In this document: positions 39,842-47,429 of the stretch, piece by piece
Layout: the number at the start of each line of letters is the position of its first letter
Numbering within the stretch: the stretch's first letter is position 1
DNA from: Streptacidiphilus carbonis
GTDB taxonomy: Bacteria > Actinomycetota > Actinomycetes > Streptomycetales > Streptomycetaceae
DNA: 64,000 bases
Assembly (NCBI RefSeq): GCF_000787775.1
Contig: NZ_BBPM01000005.1
Span: 1 to 64,000, forward strand
Direction of reading: 5' to 3'
Made by a program: the position numbers and the translations under genes
Notes under the pieces: model-generated
Seen by the model: the letters and a program-made list of their open reading frames with translations, nothing else
Databases searched by the model: none
What the model was told of the DNA's origin: nothing

Positions 39842-41143
39842 GTGCACCTGCCCCCCAAGTCCCGCCTGTTCGCTTCCCTTGCGACCGCGACCACTGCGAC
39901 CCTGCTGCTCGCCGCCTGTGGCGGTACCGGCGCCGCAAGCAGCGGCGAGGCCAAGGACTTCAGCCTCACCATCAACGACGACAACCACATCGTCCAGCAG
40001 GAACTCACCACGCTGAGCACCGGCGCCTGCAAGAGCCAGAACCAGGCCCTGCCGCTGAAGATCCAGACGCTTCCCATCGGCGACGTGGACCAGAAGGTGC
40101 AGCTGCTGGCCGGCCAGGACGCCCTGCCGGTGCAGTTCGCCGCCGGCAGCACCCCGCAGCTGACCAAGACCCTCGACAAGGGCGGCCAGGTACAGGACCT
40201 GGAGAAGTCCCTGAAGGACCTCGGCGTCTGGGACGACATCCAGCCCGCCGCGGCCAAGACCGTGGAGAACCTCTACGGCAAGTTCAATGTGATGCCGTAT
40301 CAGTTCAACATCGAGGGCATCTGGTTCAACAAGAAGCTCTTCGCCCAGCACGGCATCACCGTTCCGCAGACCTACGACCAGCTGGTCGCGGCCGCCGCGA
40401 AGCTGAAAGGCGCCGGCGTGGTCCCGTTCTCCGCCTCCGGCAAGGCCGGCTGGCCGATCACCCGCCTGGTCAGCGGCTACCTCTACCGCGAGCTGGGGCC
40501 GGACGCGCTGCAGGCGGTCGCGGACGGCAAGGCGAAGCTGACCGACCCGGCCTACGTCAAGGCCGCCCAGGCCGTCGCGGACCTCGGCAAGGCAGGGGAC
40601 TTCGGCGCCGGGGTCGAGTCGATCGACTACGACACCTCGGTGCAGCAGTTCCTCACCGGCAAGGCCGCCATGTTCTACATGGGCAGCTGGGAACTCGGCG
40701 ACTTCAACGACGCCACCAAGGACCTGATCGGCGCCGCGAACATCGGCTTCATGCCCTTCCCGACGGTTGCCGGCGGCAAGGGCAGCGCCGACCAGATCCC
40801 CGCCAACGTCGGCCTGCCGGTCGCCGTCTCCGCCAAGTCGTACAACACCAAGGTCGGCGACTGGCTGTCCTGCGTCGCCAAGAACTACGGCGCCTCCTCC
40901 CTGAAGAACCAGGGCACCATCTCCGGCTTCAAGGCCAACGGCGACACCGGCACCCTGCCCCCGCTCACGCAGATGGTCCAGAACACCATCGACAAGACCA
41001 CCACCAGCACCCTGTGGTTCGAGGCCCTGTTCAACACCAAGGCCACCGAGACCAGCCAGACCAACGCCGCGTCCCTGGTGACCGGCACGCTCTCGGCGCA
41101 GGACTTCATGCAGAAGGTCCAGAGCGACCTCGCCAACGGCTGA
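39842..41143 (+). CDS. Sugar ABC transporter substrate-binding lipoprotein (locus 2)
   Basis: A 433-residue binding protein. The signal ends in lipobox LLAAC (Cys about 26). SBP_bac_1 features are VMPYQFNIEGIWFNKKLFAQ then HGITVPQTYDQLVAAAAKLK, GKAAMFYMGSWELGDFN and GFMPFPTVAGGKGSADQIPA. The GTG at 39842 has GAGGAG five bases upstream, whereas an in-frame GTG two codons earlier overlaps that ribosome site. It is first gene of the operon with the two permeases and the GH78 enzyme. The ligand is probably a rhamnose-containing oligosaccharide, inferred from GH78. Confidence 0.92.
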   Translation: MHLPPKSRLFASLATATTATLLLAACGGTGAASSGEAKDFSLTINDDNHIVQQELTTLSTGACKSQNQALPLKIQTLPIGDVDQKVQLLAGQDALPVQFAAGSTPQLTKTLDKGGQVQDLEKSLKDLGVWDDIQPAAAKTVENLYGKFNVMPYQFNIEGIWFNKKLFAQHGITVPQTYDQLVAAAAKLKGAGVVPFSASGKAGWPITRLVSGYLYRELGPDALQAVADGKAKLTDPAYVKAAQAVADLGKAGDFGAGVESIDYDTSVQQFLTGKAAMFYMGSWELGDFNDATKDLIGAANIGFMPFPTVAGGKGSADQIPANVGLPVAVSAKSYNTKVGDWLSCVAKNYGASSLKNQGTISGFKANGDTGTLPPLTQMVQNTIDKTTTSTLWFEALFNTKATETSQTNAASLVTGTLSAQDFMQKVQSDLANG

Positions 41144-41187
41144 CCGACCGGACCACCGGTTGCCTCCGGGCCCGCGCGTTCCCGCCC

Positions 41188-41217
41188 GATCCCATCCGAT
41201 CCCATCCGATCCCATCC
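41188..41217 (+). repeat. Three tandem copies of GATCCCATCC before the permease gene
   Basis: Identical 10-bp units at 41188-41197, 41198-41207 and 41208-41217 lie in the 86-bp gap, ending 12 bp before the permease ATG. They may affect mRNA stability or simply be slippage. Confidence 0.8.
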
Positions 41218-41229
41218 GAAAGAGCCGAC

Positions 41230-42114
41230 ATGCGTTCCGTTCTGGGAGACCGCCGAGCCATAGCCGTCCTGCTCGGACCGGCGCTGCTCCTGTACACCCT
41301 GGTGATGCTGGTCCCGATGGGCTGGTCGCTGGGCTACACCTTCTTCACCGGCAATGTGATCGAGGGCTTCAGCTTCGACGGGCTCGGCAACTTCACCAAG
41401 CTGTGGCAGGACCCGCAGGCGCGCTCCGCACTGCGGGTCACTCTGGAGTACGGAGCCGCGGTCACCGTCGCGCAGGTGCTGTGCGGGTACCTGCTCGCAC
41501 TGCTCTATGTCTTCGTGCTGCGCAAGTCCTCCGCCTTCGTGCGGACGCTGGTGTTCTTCCCGGTGATCCTGCCGACCGTGGCCGTCGCGCTGATGTTCCA
41601 GAAGCTGTTCGCCATCGCCCCGCAGAAAGGCCTGGCCGGCATCGCCTTCGAGGCGCTCGGCCTGCACCACGGCGACTGGTTCGCCAGCGGCGCCGGCGCC
41701 TTCTTCGTGATCGTACTGATGGACGTGTGGCGCTCCATGGGCTTCTACGGCGTGCTCATCTACGCGGGACTGCTGGACATCCCCGAGGAGACCCTGGAGT
41801 CCGCCCGTCTGGACGGCGCCACCGGATGGCGGCTGATCCGCCACATCGTCCTGCCGCTGTCCTGGCCGGTGGTGCTGTCCTCGCTCGTGTTCAGCATCAA
41901 CGGCACCCTCAAGGTGTTCGACTCGGTTCTCGCCCTGACCAACGGCGGCCCGGGCAGCGACACCACCCCCCTGACGCTCTACATGTTCCGCACCGCCTTC
42001 TCCTACGGCGACTACGGGTACGGCAGCACCATCGCACTGCTGCTCACCGTGGTCTGCCTCGGCGTCACCCTGCTGATCTTCCGCTTCTCGCGCCGCGACC
42101 CGACCAAGGGCTGA
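41230..42114 (+). CDS. Sugar ABC transporter permease, MalF/UgpA type (locus 2)
   Basis: A 294-residue permease with six helices, the first AIAVLLGPALLLYTLVMLVP. The EAA loop is ESARLDGATGWRLIRHIVLP. It follows the binding-protein gene by 86 bp and precedes the second permease by 5 bp. The ATG lies immediately before the first helix; longer upstream reading overlaps the binding-protein gene out of context. Confidence 0.92.
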   Translation: MRSVLGDRRAIAVLLGPALLLYTLVMLVPMGWSLGYTFFTGNVIEGFSFDGLGNFTKLWQDPQARSALRVTLEYGAAVTVAQVLCGYLLALLYVFVLRKSSAFVRTLVFFPVILPTVAVALMFQKLFAIAPQKGLAGIAFEALGLHHGDWFASGAGAFFVIVLMDVWRSMGFYGVLIYAGLLDIPEETLESARLDGATGWRLIRHIVLPLSWPVVLSSLVFSINGTLKVFDSVLALTNGGPGSDTTPLTLYMFRTAFSYGDYGYGSTIALLLTVVCLGVTLLIFRFSRRDPTKG

Positions 42115-42119
42115 ACCCC

Positions 42120-43016
42120 ATGACCGACACCCTGACGGCCCCGGCGCGCGGACAGCGCACCGAGCCGGGCCCCGCCCCCGCCCGACGCCGCCGGTATGCG
42201 CGCCATCTCACCCGGAACCTGCTGGTCACGCTGCTGGTCCTGGTCGAAGCGGCCCCGCTGGCCTGGATGCTGCTCAGCTCCTTCAAGACCCAGGCCGAGT
42301 TCGTCAACGATCCGGCCTGGTCCCTGCCCGCGCACTGGGGCTTCGGCAACTACACCGACGCCTGGACCAACGGCCACATCGGGCTCTACATCCGCAACAG
42401 CCTGCTGGCCACGGTCCCCTCGCTCGCGCTGATCATCCTGCTCGGCGTCGCCGCGGGCTTCGCACTGGAGGTGATGATCTGGCGCGGCCGCCACCAGGTC
42501 CTGCTGGTCTTCCTGATCGGCATCATGGTGCCCAGCCAGATGATCCTGCTGCCGCTGTTCCGGATCTACTTCCAGGCCGGCCTGTCGGGCACACTGCTGC
42601 CGCTGATCATCACCTACACCGCGACCGGCCTGCCCCTGACCGTCTTCATGATGGCCACCTACTTCCGGGCCATCCCCCGCGAGGTCTTCGAGGCCGCCAC
42701 CATCGACGGAGCCACCATCCTGCAGGCCTTCTGGCGCATCGGCTTCCCCCTGGTCCGCAACGCCGTCTTCACCGTCGCACTCGTGCAGTTCTTCTTCATC
42801 TGGAACGACCTGCTCATCGCCATGACCTTCACCAACGACGACAGCCTGCGCACCGTCCAGGTCGGCCTGCTCAACTTCACCGGCCAGTACGGCGAAACCT
42901 CCTACGGACCGCTCTTCGCCGCCATCAGCATCAACGTCCTCGGGGCGCTCGGACTCTACCTGGCCATCAACCAGCGCATCATCAAGGGCCTGACCGCCGG
43001 GGCGGTGAAGGGGTGA
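42120..43016 (+). CDS. Sugar ABC transporter permease, MalG/UgpE type (locus 2)
   Basis: A 298-residue permease with six helices (LLVTLLVLVEAAPLAWMLLS first) and EAA loop EAATIDGATILQAFWRIGFP. Its stop overlaps the GTG start of the GH78 gene (GTGA), coupling their translation. No ATPase subunit is encoded in the operon. Confidence 0.92.
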   Translation: MTDTLTAPARGQRTEPGPAPARRRRYARHLTRNLLVTLLVLVEAAPLAWMLLSSFKTQAEFVNDPAWSLPAHWGFGNYTDAWTNGHIGLYIRNSLLATVPSLALIILLGVAAGFALEVMIWRGRHQVLLVFLIGIMVPSQMILLPLFRIYFQAGLSGTLLPLIITYTATGLPLTVFMMATYFRAIPREVFEAATIDGATILQAFWRIGFPLVRNAVFTVALVQFFFIWNDLLIAMTFTNDDSLRTVQVGLLNFTGQYGETSYGPLFAAISINVLGALGLYLAINQRIIKGLTAGAVKG

Positions 43017-45604
43017 CCCGCACGCCCGCCCCGCTCGTCGCCCCGCCCACCACCGAACACCACCGCAGCCCGCTCGGCATCGGCGAGCCCGCACCCCGGC
43101 TCTCCTGGAAGTCCACCGCGCCCCCCGGCTGGCGCCAGCAGGCCTACCGCATCGCCGTCGAACGTGAGGGCCGACTGCTGTACAGCGACTGGATCCAGTC
43201 CGAGGACTCCGTCCTGGTCCCCTGGCCGTTCCCGCCGCTGACCTCGCGCGAGACCGCGCAGGTGCGCGTCCGGGTGCGCGGCGCCGACCGGCAAGCCGGC
43301 CCCTGGAGCCCGCCGCTGCGCCTGGAGGCCGGACTGCTGGATCCCTCCGACTGGACCGCCGCGGCCATCGCCCCGGCGTGGCCCGAGGATCGCCACGCCC
43401 TCAGGCGTCCACCCCTACTGCGCAAGGAATTTGAAGTACCGTCAGGGATACGTCGGGCCCGGCTGTACGTCACCGCCCACGGCCTGTACGAGATCGAGGT
43501 CAACGGCCGCCGTGTGGGCGACCAGACCCTGGCCCCCGGCTGGACCAGCTACCACCACCGTCTTCGCTACCAGACCCTCGACGTCACCGAGCACCTGCAG
43601 ACCGGCGCCAACGCCCTGGGTGCCTGGTTGGCCGACGGCTGGTACTGCGGTCGGCTCGGATTCCACGGCGGCCACGCCAACCTGTACGGCGACCGGCTGG
43701 CCCTGCTCGCCCAGTTGGAGATCCTGCACGACGACGGCACCCTCACCACCGTGGGCACCGACCCGACGTGGCTGGCCGGCCACGGTCCGATCCTCGCCTC
43801 CGGACTCCTGGACGGCGAGACCCACGACGCCCGCAGGGAACTGTCCGGCTGGTCCGCCCCCGGATTCGACGACACCGACTGGCAGCTGGTCGACACCGTG
43901 CCACGGGACCCCGCGACCCTGGTCGCGCCCACCGGTCCCCCCGTCCGATGCACCCAGGAACTTCGTCCGCTCCAGGTGACCGCGCTCGACGGCGACCGGC
44001 TCCTGCTGGACTTCGGACAGAACCTGGTCGGCCGGCTGCGGATCACCGTCGAGGGGCCCGAAGGGCATCGGGTCGTGATCCGCCACGCCGAGGTCCTCCA
44101 GGACGGCGAACTGTGCGTGCGCCCGCTGCGCGGCGCCCGCTCGACCGACACCTACATCCTGCGCGGCAACGGGCCCGAGACCTGGGAACCCCGTTTCACC
44201 CTCCACGGCTTCCGCTACGCCGAAATCACCGGATGGCGCGGCGGCGACCCCGCGCACCAGGTCACGGCCCGGGTCCAGCACACCGACATGGCCCGCACCG
44301 GCTGGTTCGCCTGCTCCAACGAGCAGGTCAACCAGCTGCACGAGAACATCGTCTGGAGCCTGCGGGGCAACTTCGTCGACATCCCCACCGACTGCCCGCA
44401 GCGCGACGAACGGCTCGGCTGGACCGGAGACATCCAGATCTTCGCGCCCACAGCCGCCTTTCTCTACGACTGCCACGGCCTGCTCACCTCCTGGCTGCGC
44501 GACGTGGCCGCCGAACAGCACCAGGACGGCACCGTCCCCTGGTACGTCCCCGCCATCCCCGGCGGCGAGCAGTGGACGCCGGCCCGACCCGGCGCCGGCT
44601 GGGCCGACGTCGTCACCCTCACCCCTTGGGACCTGCACCAGGACTCCGGCGACACCGGACTGCTCGCCGACCAGTACGACAGCGCCCGCCGCTGGGTCGA
44701 CCTCGTCACCACCCTCGCTGACCCTTCCGGCCGTTGGGACCGCGGCTACCAGCTCGGCGACTGGCTCGACCCCACCGCACCCCCCGAGGACCCGGGCGCC
44801 GGGCGCACCGACCGCCATCTGATCGCCACCGCCTACTACGCCCGGTCCGCGCACCGCCTCGCCCAGAACGCCCACGTGCTGGGCAAGGAGGAGGACCGGG
44901 CCCGATACCAGCAGCTCGCCGATCGGGTACGCAACGCCTTCATCGACGCCTACGTGCGGCCCGACGGCTCGATGACCAGTGACACCCAGACCGCCTACGC
45001 CATCGCCCTCCAGTTCGACCTGCTCCCCGACCAGGCGGCTCGCCGAAGGGCCGGACAGCGGCTGGCCGAACTGGTCACCGAAGCCGGCCACACCATCCGG
45101 ACCGGCTTCATCGGCACCCCGCTGCTGGCCCCCGCACTGACCGCCACCGACCACACCGACGACGCCTACGCCCTGCTGCTGCAACAGGACTGCCCCTCCT
45201 GGCTCTACGCCCTCAAGCACGACGCCACCACCGTCTGGGAACGCTGGGACAGCATGCTCCCCGACGGGCGGATCAACCCCGGGGACATGACCTCCTTCAA
45301 CCACTACGCCCTGGGAGCCATCGCCCACTGGCTCCACACCACCGTCGCCGGACTCAACCCGGCAGCCCCCGGCTACCGCGAGATCCTCTTCCGCCCCCGC
45401 CCCGGCGGCGGCCTCACCTGGGCCCAGGCCACCCACGAATCCCCCTACGGAAGCGTGTCCATCCGCTGGGAAGGAAGCGGCGACGCCCTGACGGTGCTCA
45501 CCACTGTGCCCACCGGCACCACCGCGCGTATCCAGTGGCCCGACAACACGATCACAACTCTGTCCAGTGGGACGAACAACACCGCATGGAGCAACACCAA
45601 TTGA
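43013..45604 (+). CDS. GH78 alpha-L-rhamnosidase
   Basis: An 863-residue enzyme removing terminal alpha-L-rhamnose. The layout is that of Bac_rhamnosid proteins: an N-terminal fibronectin-like part (HHRSPLGIGEPAPRLSWKST), a beta-sandwich (YVTAHGLYEIEVNGRRVGDQ then LAPGWTSYHHRLRYQTLDVT), and the (alpha/alpha)6 barrel. The barrel's catalytic segment is IPTDCPQRDERLGWTGDIQI (Glu466 and nearby Asp residues), and the late segment ATTVWERWDSMLPDG carries a further catalytic-type Glu. A C-terminal beta domain closes it. No signal peptide is seen, so it acts in the cytoplasm on oligosaccharides imported by the upstream transporter, to which it is translationally coupled. Confidence 0.93.
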   Translation: MTRTPAPLVAPPTTEHHRSPLGIGEPAPRLSWKSTAPPGWRQQAYRIAVEREGRLLYSDWIQSEDSVLVPWPFPPLTSRETAQVRVRVRGADRQAGPWSPPLRLEAGLLDPSDWTAAAIAPAWPEDRHALRRPPLLRKEFEVPSGIRRARLYVTAHGLYEIEVNGRRVGDQTLAPGWTSYHHRLRYQTLDVTEHLQTGANALGAWLADGWYCGRLGFHGGHANLYGDRLALLAQLEILHDDGTLTTVGTDPTWLAGHGPILASGLLDGETHDARRELSGWSAPGFDDTDWQLVDTVPRDPATLVAPTGPPVRCTQELRPLQVTALDGDRLLLDFGQNLVGRLRITVEGPEGHRVVIRHAEVLQDGELCVRPLRGARSTDTYILRGNGPETWEPRFTLHGFRYAEITGWRGGDPAHQVTARVQHTDMARTGWFACSNEQVNQLHENIVWSLRGNFVDIPTDCPQRDERLGWTGDIQIFAPTAAFLYDCHGLLTSWLRDVAAEQHQDGTVPWYVPAIPGGEQWTPARPGAGWADVVTLTPWDLHQDSGDTGLLADQYDSARRWVDLVTTLADPSGRWDRGYQLGDWLDPTAPPEDPGAGRTDRHLIATAYYARSAHRLAQNAHVLGKEEDRARYQQLADRVRNAFIDAYVRPDGSMTSDTQTAYAIALQFDLLPDQAARRRAGQRLAELVTEAGHTIRTGFIGTPLLAPALTATDHTDDAYALLLQQDCPSWLYALKHDATTVWERWDSMLPDGRINPGDMTSFNHYALGAIAHWLHTTVAGLNPAAPGYREILFRPRPGGGLTWAQATHESPYGSVSIRWEGSGDALTVLTTVPTGTTARIQWPDNTITTLSSGTNNTAWSNTN

Positions 45605-45639
45605 CGGCTCGCCGGGCACGCGCGCGGCGGGCTCACGCC

Positions 45640-45670
45640 AAGGCGGACGGGGCCCGCTCCCGTCCGCCTT
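45640..45670 (+). terminator. Terminator hairpin after locus 2
   Basis: AAGGCGGACGGG (45640-45651) pairs perfectly with CCCGTCCGCCTT (45659-45670) across a 7-base loop, 35 bp after the GH78 stop. It may also serve the convergent SDR gene. Confidence 0.75.
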
Positions 45671-45730
45671 CATCCCCTGCACGGCCCGTGCTCCAGCCCG
45701 CCGAGGGGGCCTCGCCGGCGGCAGCAAGAC

Positions 45731-46513
45731 CTAGACAGCCTTGAGCTGCCCGCCGTCGATGACGTAGTCCGCGCCCATGACGCTGGAGGTGACACCGGAC
45801 AGCAGCAGGGTGATGAGGGTCGCGACCTCCTTGGGCTCGACGAAGCGGCCCGAGGTGATGCCGAGGGCAGCGGGCGCCTGTTCGATGAAGGTGGGGATGT
45901 CCATGCCGAAGACGGCCGCGACCTTCCCGCCGAAGTTCTCCGGGCTGTCGTAGATGGAGCTGCGCACGAAGCCCGGGGACACCGTGTTGACCCGGACGCC
46001 CTGGGGGCCGAACTCCTCGGCCAGGGTCTTGCCGAGCGCGGTGAGAGCGGCCTTCGAGGAGGCGTAGGCGACGGGGCCGAGACCCGGCAGGTGGGCGACG
46101 ACCGAGGACACGTTGACGATCGCGCCCTTGCGCTCGACGATGCTGGGCAGGGCTGCGCGGGTGACCCGGACGGTGCTGAGCAGATTGATGTCGAAGATCG
46201 ACGTCCACTGCTCGTCGTCGGTGTCGAGGAAACCCTTGACGTCGAGGTCGTCGCCGCCGCCGACGTTGTTGACCAGCAGGTCGATGCCGCCCAGCTCCGC
46301 GATGGCCGCGTCGACGAGGGTGCGCGCGCCCTCGGCGGTGCTCAGGTCGGCGCTCACGGTGACGGCGCCGGTCTCCTTCAGCTCACTGGTGATCGTGCGG
46401 GCGGCGCCCAGGACACGGACGCCTTCGGCGGTCAGCGCCTGGACGGTGGCCAGGCCGATGCCACGGCTGGCTCCGGTGACGACAACGGTCTTGCCGGCGA
46501 GGTCGAGGTTCAT
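45731..46513 (-). CDS. SDR family oxidoreductase
   Basis: A 260-residue classical short-chain dehydrogenase. It has the cofactor motif VVVTGASRGIGLATV, the LLVNNVGGG loop, the catalytic Ser in INVSSVVAHL and YASSK (Tyr/Lys), and the C-terminal GGQLKAV. The Arg in GAARTI suggests an NADP preference. It lies downstream of, and on the same strand as, a TetR gene; the gap of 77 bp contains a palindromic element like the one at the TetR promoter. Confidence 0.9.
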   Translation of the reverse strand: MNLDLAGKTVVVTGASRGIGLATVQALTAEGVRVLGAARTITSELKETGAVTVSADLSTAEGARTLVDAAIAELGGIDLLVNNVGGGDDLDVKGFLDTDDEQWTSIFDINLLSTVRVTRAALPSIVERKGAIVNVSSVVAHLPGLGPVAYASSKAALTALGKTLAEEFGPQGVRVNTVSPGFVRSSIYDSPENFGGKVAAVFGMDIPTFIEQAPAALGITSGRFVEPKEVATLITLLLSGVTSSVMGADYVIDGGQLKAV

Positions 46514-46527
46514 GACTCATCCTTTTC

Positions 46528-46544
46528 TTGAACTCTAGGTACAA
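46528..46544. promoter_or_regulatory. Candidate TetR operator TTGAACTCTAGGTACAA
   Basis: An imperfect palindrome just upstream of the SDR start. It shares TTG-ACCT/AGGT-CAA arm character with the better palindrome at 47190-47205. Confidence 0.4.
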
Positions 46545-46590
46545 AATTGGGGTGCGGTGCTGCCCGAGTGGAAATCGCACGCAGGCAGGG

Positions 46591-47169
46591 TCAGAGAAGG
46601 TCGACGGTGGCGTCGATGATCCGCAGGAGGCGCTCGGGCCCCGACCCCGCACGGGCCATGAGCTTCACACCGTTGACGGTATTCACCAGCACCCCGGCCA
46701 GGGCCCTGGCGTCACGCCCGGAGTCGATCTCCCCGGCGCGCTGTCCCTCCTCGACCAAGGCGCGGAAGGCGACCTCGAATCGGTCGAACATGCCTTGCAC
46801 CTGCGAGGTGACGGCTTCGTCCGTGCGACCGAACTCCATTGCGGCGTTCAGTGCCAGACAGCCACGGCGGTCGGGGTCGGCGAGGTCCGCCTGGGCGACG
46901 GCGTACAGCGCCGCGCGCAGCCGCTCCTTCACCGGCCCGGAGTCGTCGAGCAATTCCGCCACAGTCGCGTCCTGCAGGTCCAGGTAGCGACGCAACGCCA
47001 GGTCGAACAACTGGCGCTTGCCGCCGAATGCGTTGTAGAGACTGCCCTTTCCGATACCGAGGGCGTCGACCAGGCACTGAGGTGTGGTGGCGCCGTAACC
47101 ATGACGCCAGAACACCTGCATCGCCTGCTCGACAGCCGCGTCCGGATCGAACTGCTTGGGCCTTCCCAT
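46591..47169 (-). CDS. TetR/AcrR family regulator
   Basis: A 192-residue regulator. It starts MGRPKQFDPDAAVEQAMQVF and has the HTH CLVDALGIGKGSLYNAFGGK. The C-terminal domain includes RRGCLALNAAMEFG and is of the common TetR_C type in repressors of reductases. The ATG at 47169 is preferred because the MGRPK start is canonical; an earlier in-frame start would overlap the operator. It is upstream of the SDR gene on the same strand. Confidence 0.9.
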   Translation of the reverse strand: MGRPKQFDPDAAVEQAMQVFWRHGYGATTPQCLVDALGIGKGSLYNAFGGKRQLFDLALRRYLDLQDATVAELLDDSGPVKERLRAALYAVAQADLADPDRRGCLALNAAMEFGRTDEAVTSQVQGMFDRFEVAFRALVEEGQRAGEIDSGRDARALAGVLVNTVNGVKLMARAGSGPERLLRIIDATVDLL

Positions 47170-47189
47170 GACACCCACACTAAGCATTC

Positions 47190-47205
47190 TTGACCTGGAG
47201 GTCAA
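47190..47205. promoter_or_regulatory. TetR operator TTGACCTGGAGGTCAA
   Basis: Perfect 7-bp arms around a GG centre, 21 bp upstream of the TetR start codon. It fits autoregulation. Confidence 0.6.
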
Positions 47206-47256
47206 ATAGACATGGGCGGTGACCCGGCAGGTCAGCGAGCACCCTGGGCACGGCGC

Positions 47257-47394
47257 CTACGGCGCCAGCTCAGGGGCCAGGAGACTGAGGGCGCCGAACC
47301 ACAGGATGCCCGGGTTGACGTGCTCGGGGCGCAGGACAAGCGTCCCCTCGAAGAAGTCCATCGGCGTGGGCGAGCCCTGGAGCAGCCGGTCCGC
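47257..47394 (-). pseudogene. Unrecognised coding remnant downstream of the reductase fusion gene
   Basis: The frame reads PMDFFEGTLVLRPEHVNPGI then LWFGALSLLAPELAP and stops. It looks like a natural C-terminus but begins only about 35 bp after the stop of the upstream gene. I cannot name a family. Confidence 0.3.
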
Positions 47395-47429
47395 GTCGGC
47401 CCCGTGGGATCGCTGTGAACCGGCGGCCG

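Noticed and set aside
41188-41217. Possible CRISPR-like array
   Set aside because: Only three 10-bp units with no spacers; it is a simple tandem repeat.
41014-41229. Longer N-terminus for the locus 2 MalF-type permease
   Set aside because: It would overlap the binding-protein gene and cross the tandem repeat; the ATG at 41230 lies right before the first membrane helix.
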